Part shown: positions 1-6,859 of the stretch, one piece after another
How positions within the stretch are numbered: position 1 is the first letter of the stretch
Layout of the letters: every line of letters starts with the position of its first letter
NCBI GenBank assembly: GCA_934371505.1
Contig: CAKRNW010000089.1
Span: 1-9,441, forward strand
Direction of reading: 5' to 3'
Length of the DNA: 9,441 nucleotides
Source of the DNA: an uncultured Lachnospiraceae bacterium
GTDB lineage: Bacteria; Bacillota; Clostridia; Lachnospirales; Lachnospiraceae
Made by a program: the position numbers and the translations under genes
Notes under the pieces: generated by a model
Database searches by the model: none
Seen by the model: only the letters and a program-made list of their open reading frames with translations
Told to the model about the DNA's origin: nothing

Positions 1-1922
1 CATACGCTGATGAGGCGCACCGGTCCGTTTATAATAAGTACAGGGATATTTTTCGCTATTTCGATGCACCGCTTGTGGGACTTACCGCAACTCCCAAGGA
101 TGAAATTGATAAAAATACCTATGAAGTTTTTGAACTGCAGGATGGATGCCCCACTTATGGTTATGATTTAGCCCAGGCGGTGAAAGACTGCTATCTGGTA
201 GATTACATTTCCGTGGAATCCCAGCTGAAATTTATGGAACAGGGAATTGTGTATGATGAATTGTCGGAAGAAGATAAGGAGGCATACGAGGCAACTTTTG
301 AAGATGAAAATGGCAAACTGCCGGAGTCAATCAGCTCATCAGCGTTGAATGAATGGATTTTTAATGAGGATACCATCAGAAAAGTATTAAATATTCTCAT
401 GACAGAGGGAATTAAGATTGATTATGGTCAGAAATTAGGTAAAACCATCATTTTTGCAAAGAATCATGACCATGCAGAAAAAATTCTGGAAATATTTCAT
501 ACAGAATATCCGGGCTATCCAGATTTTGCAAAAGTGATTGATAACTATATGACTTATGCCCAGAGTGCGATTGACGAATTTTCGGATGCAAAGAAAATGC
601 CTCAGATTGCCATTTCTGTAGATATGCTTGACACGGGCATTGATGTGCCGGAAGTAGTAAATCTGGTCTTTTTTAAGAAAGTTATGAGCAAGGCAAAATT
701 CTGGCAGATGATTGGGCGTGGCACCAGACTTTGTCCGGGGTTGGTTGATGGGGAAGATAAGCAGAAGTTTTATATTTTTGACTTTTGTGGAAACTTTGAG
801 TTTTTCCGGATGAATAAAGGAAAAGCAACAGCCAATGCAATTGCACTTCAGGGAGCAATCTTTAATTTAAAATTGGAAATTTCCTACAAGCTGCAGGACA
901 TTCAATATCAGGTGGACAGGCTGATTTCCTATCGTAAGCTGTTGGTGAAACAAATGAGCGAAAAAGTGCAGGAACTGCCCAGGGAGAATTTTGCGGTTCG
1001 ACAGCATTTAAAATATGTAGATTTATACTCTGCAGAGACAAACTATCAGGCACTTACTTATGAAGATACTCTGCTTGTGCGGGAGGAAGTGGCACCGTTG
1101 ATTTTGCCAGACAAAGACGAAGTGAGTGCAGTTCGGTTTGATGCACTTATGTATGGCATTGAATTGGCATATTTAGAAGGAAAGAAATATGCGAAAGCAC
1201 GAAGTGACTTGTACGAGAAAGTGACAGCAATCGCTGGTGTGGCGAATATTCCGGAGATACAGACACAGACAGACTTTATTAACCAGATTCTTCATACTGA
1301 CTATGTGGAAAATGCAGGAATGAATGAGTTTGAGGAAATTCGGGAGAAATTGCGCAGTTTAATGAAATATCTACCTCGCGAAAATGTTAAGTATACAACC
1401 AACTTTACGGATGAGTTATTGTTGACAGATTGGAAAGAATCAGAACTTGAAAATGACGAATTAAAGGAATATAAAGCAAAAGCGGAGTTTTATATCAGAC
1501 AGCATCAGGATAACATTGCAATAGCAAAACTGAAAACCAACCAGCCTTTAACAAGTACAGATGTTGCCAGCCTTGAAGAAATCTTGTGGCAGGAAATCGG
1601 AACAAAGCAGGACTACGAACAGGAGATTGGAACGAAGCCGCTGGGTGAGTTTGTCCGTGAAATTGTAGGACTGGATATGAATGCGGCAAAAGAGGCATTT
1701 TCAGAGTATCTGACCAACGCCAGCCTTGACAGCAGACAGATTTATTTTGTGAACCAGATTGTGGAATATATCGTTCATAACGGAATGTTAAAAGATTTGT
1801 CTGTCCTTCAGGAATCTCCTTTCACAGACCAGGGAAGTATTGTGGAAATCTTTACGGATAGGAATGTCTGGATGGGAATCCGAAAGGTGATTGATACCAT
1901 AAACGCGAATGCGGTAGCGTAA
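1..1922 (+). CDS. hsdR: Type I restriction-modification system R subunit (HsdR), 5'-truncated by the window edge
   Basis: This is the DNA-translocating, DNA-cleaving subunit of a type I restriction enzyme, which works with HsdM and HsdS. The reading frame is open from base 3 to the TAA at 1920-1922, giving 639 visible residues. The first visible residues include the DEAH box (residues 3-6), followed by motif III GLTATP (26-31). The second RecA-like lobe shows KTIIFAKNHDHAE (147-159), the motif V region ISVDMLDTGIDVPEV (204-218) and motif VI QMIGRGTRL (235-243). The remaining 400 or so residues are helical and charged and match the C-terminal region of EcoEI-type R subunits. The N-terminal nuclease domain and Walker A motif must lie to the left, outside the window. 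A GTG at 75 lies inside the helicase core and is not a real start. hsdM and hsdS are probably upstream but are not visible. Sampled lines of this gene run at about 30-50% GC, lower than most of the rest. The family call is firm; the subtype is less certain. Confidence 0.92.
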   Translation, partial: YADEAHRSVYNKYRDIFRYFDAPLVGLTATPKDEIDKNTYEVFELQDGCPTYGYDLAQAVKDCYLVDYISVESQLKFMEQGIVYDELSEEDKEAYEATFEDENGKLPESISSSALNEWIFNEDTIRKVLNILMTEGIKIDYGQKLGKTIIFAKNHDHAEKILEIFHTEYPGYPDFAKVIDNYMTYAQSAIDEFSDAKKMPQIAISVDMLDTGIDVPEVVNLVFFKKVMSKAKFWQMIGRGTRLCPGLVDGEDKQKFYIFDFCGNFEFFRMNKGKATANAIALQGAIFNLKLEISYKLQDIQYQVDRLISYRKLLVKQMSEKVQELPRENFAVRQHLKYVDLYSAETNYQALTYEDTLLVREEVAPLILPDKDEVSAVRFDALMYGIELAYLEGKKYAKARSDLYEKVTAIAGVANIPEIQTQTDFINQILHTDYVENAGMNEFEEIREKLRSLMKYLPRENVKYTTNFTDELLLTDWKESELENDELKEYKAKAEFYIRQHQDNIAIAKLKTNQPLTSTDVASLEEILWQEIGTKQDYEQEIGTKPLGEFVREIVGLDMNAAKEAFSEYLTNASLDSRQIYFVNQIVEYIVHNGMLKDLSVLQESPFTDQGSIVEIFTDRNVWMGIRKVIDTINANAVA

Positions 1923-1939
1923 GACGATGATATCGGAAG

Positions 1940-1975
1940 AGGAAGGGCATCTGCGTAACGGCAGATGCCCTTCCT
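1940..1975. terminator. Bidirectional hairpin between convergent hsdR and peptidase genes
   Basis: A perfect 14-bp stem, GGAAGGGCATCTGC (1941-1954) with GCAGATGCCCTTCC (1961-1974), closes a 6-nt loop GTAACG. The flanking A1940-T1975 adds a fifteenth pair. It starts 18 nt after the hsdR stop, and its other side ends 9 nt from the peptidase stop on the opposite strand. The downstream T tract is poor on both strands (TGTATTT on the + strand), so termination efficiency is uncertain. The position between two gene ends and the perfect GC-rich stem make a shared terminator the best reading. Confidence 0.75.
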
Positions 1976-1983
1976 GTATTTCC

Positions 1984-3057
1984 CTACAGAAACTCCCGCA
2001 GGCTATAATAAATCCGTCCATCCAAAGCGGAGGTGGTATGGGCGCAGACCATGGAGTTTAGGACAGCCTCCTCGGTGGATTCTGCCACAGCATGGAAAGC
2101 TGTGTCCAGTAAATCTTCCCGGAGAATGGTCTGGGATAGCAGGCTGTTGGCGGAAGTTCCCTCTGGGTTGTTTACGGGGATGGCATTGGCGGTGGTAAAT
2201 CCAATCATAATTTCCCCACTTCCATGCCCGGTGAAGGAGCCAATCCGGGCAAGCCCCACACCGCAGCGGCGGATGATTCGCTTGAGCTGGCGCTCATTGA
2301 CTGGCAAATCCGTAGCCACCACCATGATGATGGAACCCTGGTCAACTATTGCTTCGGCAAAGGAAGGATATTTTTCCGTATCCTCCAACTTTTTCAGAAT
2401 TTCCAGTCCCATAGGTCTGCCATCTAACAGAAAATCCCTGGTGGAGCCATAGTTGCTCTGCACCAGCACACCAATGGTATAGGTGTGTCCGTCTATCTCA
2501 ATTTCACGGGAGGCGGAGCCGATGCCGCCTTTTAGCCCATAGCAGGTCGTCCCGGTTCCGGCGCCTACATCCCCTTCTTCAAAATCTCTGGTGAGAGCAG
2601 CAAAAGCACTTTCCACATGTTCGCTGGTAACGATCCGTTCTACGATTTCATTCAACGAACTATCGTTACATTCCCCTACCACCGGGTTGACGGAGCGCAG
2701 GGACACCCCTTCTTTTTCACAACGGCAGACACAGTAGTCCACCAAGGCATCGTGAACCAGTCCCACATTCAGGGTATTGGTGAGGGCAATGGGTGTTTCC
2801 AGGGTGCCAAGTTCTTCAATCTGTGGAAGTCCTGTGGTTTTTCCAAATCCATTGTGGACAAAGCCTGCGGCAACAAGCTTTCTGACGAAAGGGTTCTCCT
2901 CACAGGGCATAATAATGGTCACACCGGTTTTATGCCGGTCGGTCTTAATGGTGTCGTGTCCTACCAGCACGCCGGGAACATCCGTAATTTTATTCAAAGC
3001 CCCCGTGGGGAGGGTTCCCACGGTGTAGCCATAGTCCCGAATTCTTTTTTGTGTCAT
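1984..3057 (-). CDS. P1 family peptidase (DmpA/BapA-like, S58 aminopeptidase)
   Basis: Predicted N-terminal-nucleophile hydrolase of the DmpA/BapA (S58) family, whose members cleave themselves into two chains and then remove N-terminal L-, D- or beta-amino acids from small peptides or amides. The protein is 357 residues, close to the usual family length. Visible family marks are ITDVPGVLVGH near the N-terminus (24-34), the Gly-rich GDVGAGTGTTCYGLKGG (162-178), QSNYG with the likely conserved Asn202, the nucleophile region GHGSGE (277-282) with predicted cleavage between Gly279 and Ser280, and STEEAV (327-332), which may supply the Ser-x-Glu pair. There is no signal peptide, so it is probably cytoplasmic. 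The ATG at 3057 is preceded by GAGGAG (complement of 3065-3070) at 7-nt spacing. The gene stands alone, divergent from the S1-domain gene and convergent with hsdR. The family call is strong; the natural substrate is unknown. Confidence 0.92.
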   Translation of the reverse strand: MTQKRIRDYGYTVGTLPTGALNKITDVPGVLVGHDTIKTDRHKTGVTIIMPCEENPFVRKLVAAGFVHNGFGKTTGLPQIEELGTLETPIALTNTLNVGLVHDALVDYCVCRCEKEGVSLRSVNPVVGECNDSSLNEIVERIVTSEHVESAFAALTRDFEEGDVGAGTGTTCYGLKGGIGSASREIEIDGHTYTIGVLVQSNYGSTRDFLLDGRPMGLEILKKLEDTEKYPSFAEAIVDQGSIIMVVATDLPVNERQLKRIIRRCGVGLARIGSFTGHGSGEIMIGFTTANAIPVNNPEGTSANSLLSQTILREDLLDTAFHAVAESTEEAVLNSMVCAHTTSALDGRIYYSLREFL

Positions 3058-3083
3058 TTGGTATCTCCTCGTTTTTTTTTAAG

Positions 3084-3097
3084 ATAATACCAGTATA
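3084..3097 (-). promoter_or_regulatory. Possible promoter of the P1 peptidase gene
   Basis: On the minus strand two overlapping -10-like hexamers lie upstream of the peptidase ribosome binding site: TATACT (3097-3092) and TATTAT (3089-3084). I find no convincing -35 hexamer at 16-18 nt from either, so the assignment is weak. The 8-bp palindrome AGTATACT (3092-3099) overlaps the first hexamer. Confidence 0.3.
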
Positions 3098-3128
3098 CTA
3101 CATCCACCGGAAAAAATCTGCATGTGCT

Positions 3129-3156
3129 TTTACAGGAGAAGAAAAGAGTGTATAAT
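3129..3156 (+). promoter_or_regulatory. Sigma-A-type promoter for the S1-domain gene
   Basis: TTTACA (3129-3134, five of six matches to TTGACA) and a perfect TATAAT (3151-3156) are separated by 16 nt. Transcription would start near 3163, leaving a leader of about 30-40 nt before the S1-domain gene. Confidence 0.7.
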
Positions 3157-3185
3157 AGTGATGTAAAGAGCAGTAAAGCAGAAAA

Positions 3186-3192
3186 AGGAAGG
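3186..3192 (+). promoter_or_regulatory. Ribosome binding site leaving two possible starts for the S1-domain gene
   Basis: The purine run AGGAAGG lies only 1 nt before the ATG at 3194 when measured from its last G, or 4 nt from its AGGA part. It lies 10 nt before the in-frame ATG at 3203. Spacing mildly favours 3203, but the sequence does not settle it. A third in-frame ATG at 3221 also has an AGGA (3213-3216) 4 nt before it. Confidence 0.55.
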
Positions 3193-3193
3193 T

Positions 3194-3913
3194 ATGGATA
3201 AAATGGGAAAACAGGAAACCATGGCGGATTTCGCAGCAGAGCTGGAGGAATCCTACAAAACACTGGAAGAATATGAGCAGTACGACATCCCGGAGGAGGA
3301 CATGACCGCCTGGGAGACTTTAAAAGAAATGATGGAGCAGGGCACGGTGGTATCGGTAAAGGTTACCGAGAGCGTACCCGCAGGTGCAGTGGCTTTTGTG
3401 GAAGAAGTGCGCGGCTTTATCCCCGCATCCAAGCTGGCACTCCACTATGTGGAGGATACCAGCGAATATGTGGGCAAAACCCTACGGGTAAGAGTCATTT
3501 CCGTAGACCCGGAGACACAGAAACTGATTCTCTCTGCCAAATCCGTACTCCAGGAGGAGCAGGAAAATGAGAAACAGCACAAGGTGTCCATGATTGTGCC
3601 GGGTACGATTGTGGAGGGTACAGTGGAAAGTTTACAGCCCTATGGCGCTTTTGTTAATATCGGGGATGACCTCACCGGTCTGGTACACATTTCCCAGATA
3701 TGTGAGAAGCGAATCAAGAAACCTTCCGAGGTGTTAAAGGTAGGAGAGAAGGTCAAAGCCAAAATTCTCAATACGGAAAATGGTAAAATCTCTCTCAGTA
3801 TCAAGGCAGCCTCCGAGGGTGAGGCAGAAGAGTTGGTGGAAACCGCAGAATATTCCGATTCCGAAAGCGTATCCACCGGTCTGGGGGATTTACTGGCAAA
3901 ACTGAATCTGTAA
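3194..3913 (+). CDS. Protein with two S1 RNA-binding domains
   Basis: Predicted cytoplasmic RNA-binding protein, 239 residues from the first ATG or 236 from the one at 3203. An acidic, helical N-terminal part (about 1-45) is followed by a first S1 domain (about 48-117), which contains GFIPASKL and VRVISVDPETQKLILSAK, a pattern typical of ribosomal protein S1 repeats. A Glu/Lys-rich linker leads to a second S1 domain (about 136-205) with the canonical PYGAFVNIGDDLTGLVHISQI core and GEKVKAKILN. The tail is acidic and ends in a short hydrophobic stretch, GLGDLLAKLNL. Ribosomal S1 proteins have four to six repeats, so this is a shorter relative of the kind common in Clostridia, where some fill an S1-like or general RNA-binding role. 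Its exact role is unknown. It has its own promoter, and no terminator hairpin is visible before the next gene, so some read-through into degV is possible. Confidence 0.88.
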   Translation: MDKMGKQETMADFAAELEESYKTLEEYEQYDIPEEDMTAWETLKEMMEQGTVVSVKVTESVPAGAVAFVEEVRGFIPASKLALHYVEDTSEYVGKTLRVRVISVDPETQKLILSAKSVLQEEQENEKQHKVSMIVPGTIVEGTVESLQPYGAFVNIGDDLTGLVHISQICEKRIKKPSEVLKVGEKVKAKILNTENGKISLSIKAASEGEAEELVETAEYSDSESVSTGLGDLLAKLNL

Positions 3914-3968
3914 ACCAGACTGACCCAAACTTAAAACTAAACTTTCTCTAAAACATGAGACAAAACGC

Positions 3969-3998
3969 TTGCATGTAGTAATCGAAACAACCTATAAT
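3969..3998 (+). promoter_or_regulatory. Probable promoter for the DegV-family gene
   Basis: A perfect TATAAT (3993-3998) has TTGCAT (3969-3974) 18 nt upstream. The -35 hexamer matches the consensus only in its first three bases. Transcription would start near 4005, just ahead of the ribosome binding site AGGAG at 4021. Confidence 0.6.
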
Positions 3999-4020
3999 GG
4001 ATTCTAAACGATATGCTGCA

Positions 4021-4025
4021 AGGAG
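4021..4025 (+). promoter_or_regulatory. Ribosome binding site fixing the DegV start at 4034
   Basis: AGGAG (4021-4025) lies 8 nt before the ATG at 4034. An in-frame ATG at 4013 lies upstream of this site, has no ribosome binding site of its own and sits only a few bases after the predicted transcription start, so the start at 4034 is preferred. Confidence 0.8.
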
Positions 4026-4033
4026 ATACAGAC

Positions 4034-4933
4034 ATGCAAGATAAAAAGTATGCAATTATAAGTGACGGTTCCTGTGATCTGCCAAGAGAACTGGTAGAAA
4101 AACTGGGAGTGACCGTAGTTCCGTTTTATGTGTCTTTTGATGATAAAACTTATCTTAGGGAAATGGTAGATATTCCGGTGCGGGACTTTTACCAGCAGAT
4201 GGTGGACAAAAAGGGAGTCTACCCCAAATCCTCCATGCCCTCGGTGCAGGACTATATTGATGTGTTCAAGCCGGTGGTAGAGCGGGGAGAGGCAGTTATC
4301 TGCATCTGCATTACCACCAAATTCAGCGGTTCCTACCAGTCTGCCATGAATGCAAAAGCCATGGTGCAGGAGGACTGCCCGGAGGCGGAGATTACCGTCA
4401 TCAACTCCATGGTGGACACCGTGCTGCAGGGAATTTATGTGCTGGAGGCAGTGAAACTGCAACAACAGGGCGTTTCCTACGAGAATGCGGTGAAACGGCT
4501 GGACGAGATTAAGTCCACCGGACGGATTTTCTTTACCGTAGGAGATTTTGAATATCTTCGTCACGGCGGACGCATTGGCAAGCTGGCGGGCGTGGCTGTT
4601 TCCATCTTGGGAATCAAACCCCTGATTACCTTAAAAGACGGGGAAATTTACCCCTCCGGCATCACCAGGAGCCGCAAGAAATCCATGACCATGGTGGTCA
4701 ATCTGTTGCTGGACTATCTGAAGGAGGCAGACAACTGCATTGAGAATTACCATATCTGCGTAGGGTTCGGTTACGATGAGCCAGAAGCGGAAGAATTCCG
4801 TGAGAAACTGGTACAGACTCTCACGGAAAAAGGGTTTGTTGTGCCGGATATCCAGATTTACCAGATTGGTGCTACCATCGGCGTTCACACCGGACCTTAC
4901 CCTTTGGGAATCGGGATTATTGAAAAAGCGTAA
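4034..4933 (+). CDS. DegV family fatty-acid-binding protein (FakB-like)
   Basis: DegV/FakB proteins bind a fatty acid in a deep pocket. FakB members present it to the kinase FakA, which makes acyl-phosphate for phospholipid synthesis. This copy is 299 residues, about the usual length (280-300). It shows YAIISDGSCDLP at the N-terminus (6-17), SSMPSVQDY (66-74) where the family has its Ser/Thr-x-Pro-Ser pocket motif, FSGSYQSA (97-104) with the Ser that contacts the carboxylate, YLRHGGRIGK (174-183), and near the C-terminus IGATIGVHTGPYPLG (278-292), which carries the conserved His-x-Gly-Pro. All these marks look intact, so it is probably functional. It has no signal peptide. No fakA gene is in the window. 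It has its own promoter, and no clear terminator hairpin follows it. Family assignment is firm; which fatty acid it binds cannot be read from the sequence. Confidence 0.93.
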   Translation: MQDKKYAIISDGSCDLPRELVEKLGVTVVPFYVSFDDKTYLREMVDIPVRDFYQQMVDKKGVYPKSSMPSVQDYIDVFKPVVERGEAVICICITTKFSGSYQSAMNAKAMVQEDCPEAEITVINSMVDTVLQGIYVLEAVKLQQQGVSYENAVKRLDEIKSTGRIFFTVGDFEYLRHGGRIGKLAGVAVSILGIKPLITLKDGEIYPSGITRSRKKSMTMVVNLLLDYLKEADNCIENYHICVGFGYDEPEAEEFREKLVQTLTEKGFVVPDIQIYQIGATIGVHTGPYPLGIGIIEKA

Positions 4934-4977
4934 AGCAAGGCTTTACCGCTGCCCCTACCAGTGTGTCGAAAGGCTTT

Positions 4978-5142
4978 ATGACACCGGAACAGGTGGCAGA
5001 ACTATATGGAATCCGCCGGAATCTGAAACTTCCGGGACATCACCATGCAGATGCAGACTGGAAATCCTACGGGAAATCTATTTGCCCGATGTGCGGCGAT
5101 AATTGTATTGTAAAAAAAGCATTGTATATATCGACAAAGTGA
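4978..5142 (+). CDS. Small Cys/His-rich ORF, function unknown
   Basis: A 54-codon frame runs from ATG 4978 to TGA 5140-5142, in the 248-nt gap between degV and the secreted glycosidase-like gene. I do not recognise the protein. It begins MTPEQVAELYGIRRNL, then has a run of three His (21-23), and near the end CPMCGDNC (36-43), a CxxCxxxC arrangement that could hold a metal. Amino-acid composition looks protein-like rather than random. The weak point is the start: only AAAGG (4969-4973) lies 4 nt before the ATG. The frame is open back to a stop at 4921-4923 inside degV, and a GTG at 4963 is an alternative start. An imperfect inverted repeat (4963-4984) spans the ATG. The 3' end overlaps the promoter candidates of the next gene. 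It may be a real small protein or the remnant of a longer gene. Confidence 0.45.
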   Translation: MTPEQVAELYGIRRNLKLPGHHHADADWKSYGKSICPMCGDNCIVKKALYISTK

Positions 5143-5159
5143 TGAATTTCAGATAAAAT
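5131..5159 (+). promoter_or_regulatory. Promoter for the secreted glycosidase-like gene
   Basis: TCGACA (5131-5136, five of six to TTGACA), a 17-nt spacer and TAAAAT (5154-5159, five of six to TATAAT) make a good sigma-A-type promoter. The start would fall near 5166, giving a leader of only about 16 nt that begins at the ribosome binding site. A second weaker pair, TTGTAT (5103-5108) with TATATA (5125-5130), would give a longer leader of about 45 nt. Confidence 0.6.
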
Positions 5160-5167
5160 AGAAAAAA

Positions 5168-5173
5168 AGGAGG
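5168..5173 (+). promoter_or_regulatory. Consensus ribosome binding site of the secreted protein gene
   Basis: A perfect AGGAGG (5168-5173) lies 8 nt before the ATG at 5182, within an A-rich stretch. This suggests efficient translation and fixes the start. Confidence 0.85.
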
Positions 5174-5181
5174 ATTTTCTT

Positions 5182-6831
5182 ATGAAGAGAAGATTGAGTC
5201 TGATGCTGTGTCTGATTCTGGTACTCTCCATGACCATGGGAACAAGTGCAGAGGCGGCATCCAAAAAGAAAAAAGCTGCAACAACTTCAACAGCCACAGC
5301 AGCAACGACCGTAGTAACCTATCCGGTTACCATCAATAACTGTGTGATTCAGGGTACCGATGTGGTGCTGACTGCTTACGGCGCACAGCAGGCAAGTGAC
5401 GATGGAAACTACTATCTGTTTTCCCTGCAGCCCTATGAAGTGGCAATCGGTGCAAGAACCGATTATTGTGCAGTAACCGCAAAAGCAGATACCATCGCTT
5501 TTTCTACCCCCTTAAATGTAAATACAGCAACCAGTAAACTGTATTCCCGTTTCCAGGTAGCCGTGTTAAAGGGTGGACAGTTTGTATCTGTCAGCAATGA
5601 CTTTTATATTACCAACCCTGAGGCAGTAGCGAACCACACCACTGCGATTCCTCTGGGAGCAAAGAAAGGCTTTACTCTGAACTGGAAATACGCATCGGAT
5701 TTGAAGGATACCGGTGCAGGCTACGCATCCTATGAACTGGATATTACCCGGTTCTGTCAGGGTGGTGGCACCAACTATACATATAATGGAAAGAACTACA
5801 GTTTCAATTCCACCGTTGTGGCAGAGTATGATGCTATTGCCAAGATGTGCCAGAACAATGGTGCTCATCTGATGATGATTATCAAAGCGACCTATAATCC
5901 TGCAACACTGGATTTGATTTATCCTACTGGACGTGTAGCCGGTTATCGTCTGTACGCCATGAACGTGGCAGAGCAGGGCGGTACGGAGAAAATTGAGGCA
6001 GTAATGCATTTCCTGGCAGAGCGTTATTCCAACCAGGGTCATGGCACCATCCATAGCTGGATTATCGGTAACGAAGTGAATAACAATAACCCCTGGCACT
6101 TTGCTGGAAATATGGATGTAAATGCATATGCCGATTTGTATGCCAAAGAGGTAAGACTTTGCTATAACGCCATCAAGAGTGCCAATGCCAACGCGCGGGT
6201 TTACATCAACTTAGACCAGAGATGGAACTTTGCAGATGGTACACCCAACCAGTATGGTGGTAAGAGCGTGGTAGACGCTTTCAATGCAAAGATAAAATCC
6301 ACCGGTGACATCGACTGGGGCATGAGTTTCCACCCTCATCCGCTGCCGTTGAATAACTGCCAGTTCTGGAATATTCCCGCAGCTTATGTAGGCTTGAAGC
6401 TGGTAGACCACACCGAGAATTCCAAAATGATTATCCCCAGCAACATTGATGTGCTGTGTAACTACATGACCAAGCCGGAAATGTTAAAGGCAGATGGAAC
6501 CATCCGTCATACTATCGTATCCGAGATGTCCCTGACCTCTGCAAACCCGACTTACGCATCCAATGAGCAGATCCAGGCAGCCGCTATGGTTTATGCATAT
6601 AAGCTGACCAGCCAGCAGCCCGTCATCGAGGCAGTCATCATTCACAGACAAGTGGATGAGGCAGCAGAAATTGTGGGAGACGGAATGGCAGTAGGTCTGC
6701 GTAATGCTAACGGTTCCCCGAAGTATGCTTACGATGTATTCAAATTTATGGATAAGGGCAACAGCGCTTACACCGATTTCGCACTGCCGATTATCGGAGC
6801 GGGCAGTTGGGCAGAGTTAGGCGTACAGTAA
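5182..6831 (+). CDS. Secreted DUF5722-like protein, predicted clan GH-A glycoside hydrolase
   Basis: Predicted exported protein of 549 residues. A signal peptide fits residues 1-25: MKRR, a hydrophobic run LSLMLCLILVLSM, and a likely cut after SAEA. A Lys/Thr/Ala-rich linker (27-43) follows, then a beta-rich N-terminal part (about 45-145) resembling an accessory domain. The rest (about 150-540) looks like a TIM barrel of the DUF5722 type. WIIGNEVNNNNPWH (293-306) has the Gly-Asn-Glu of clan GH-A enzymes, making Glu298 the likely acid/base, and IVSEMSLTS (445-453) offers Glu448 as the likely nucleophile, 150 residues later. FHPHPLP (383-389) may line the active site. No cell-wall anchor or LPXTG motif is seen, so it is probably released or held through its charged linker. 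The promoter and ribosome binding site are strong. Secretion is well supported, the fold moderately so; the substrate is unknown and no sugar transporter or regulator is nearby. Confidence 0.8.
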   Translation: MKRRLSLMLCLILVLSMTMGTSAEAASKKKKAATTSTATAATTVVTYPVTINNCVIQGTDVVLTAYGAQQASDDGNYYLFSLQPYEVAIGARTDYCAVTAKADTIAFSTPLNVNTATSKLYSRFQVAVLKGGQFVSVSNDFYITNPEAVANHTTAIPLGAKKGFTLNWKYASDLKDTGAGYASYELDITRFCQGGGTNYTYNGKNYSFNSTVVAEYDAIAKMCQNNGAHLMMIIKATYNPATLDLIYPTGRVAGYRLYAMNVAEQGGTEKIEAVMHFLAERYSNQGHGTIHSWIIGNEVNNNNPWHFAGNMDVNAYADLYAKEVRLCYNAIKSANANARVYINLDQRWNFADGTPNQYGGKSVVDAFNAKIKSTGDIDWGMSFHPHPLPLNNCQFWNIPAAYVGLKLVDHTENSKMIIPSNIDVLCNYMTKPEMLKADGTIRHTIVSEMSLTSANPTYASNEQIQAAAMVYAYKLTSQQPVIEAVIIHRQVDEAAEIVGDGMAVGLRNANGSPKYAYDVFKFMDKGNSAYTDFALPIIGAGSWAELGVQ

Positions 6832-6859
6832 ATTTAAGATTTCCTTTAGGAAAGAATGG

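Larger units (their letters stand above)
3914..4033 (+). other. Intergenic region between the S1-domain gene and degV
   Basis: This is 120 nt of mostly AT-rich sequence. I find no GC-rich hairpin followed by a T tract that would end the S1-domain transcript. The only supported signals are the promoter at 3969-3998 and the ribosome binding site at 4021-4025. Confidence 0.6.

Noticed and set aside
2033..2452. 139-codon + strand frame opposite the peptidase gene
   Set aside because: It lies wholly antisense to a strongly supported P1 peptidase, has no ribosome binding site and matches no family I know.
2617..3087. 156-codon + strand frame opposite the peptidase gene
   Set aside because: Antisense shadow of the peptidase, with no family signature; it also runs into the minus-strand ribosome binding site.
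4013..4033. Upstream ATG for the DegV gene
   Set aside because: No ribosome binding site before it and very close to the predicted transcript start; the site at 4021-4025 serves the ATG at 4034.
4004..4564. 186-codon - strand frame opposite degV
   Set aside because: His-rich low-complexity composition typical of an antisense shadow; degV motifs are intact on the other strand.
4776..5102. 108-codon + strand frame overlapping the degV end and the small ORF
   Set aside because: Arg/Ser-rich, out-of-frame shadow; it mostly overlaps degV and has no ribosome binding site.
5566..6099. 177-codon - strand frame opposite the secreted protein gene
   Set aside because: Antisense to a gene with a signal peptide, ribosome binding site and catalytic motifs; no signature of its own.
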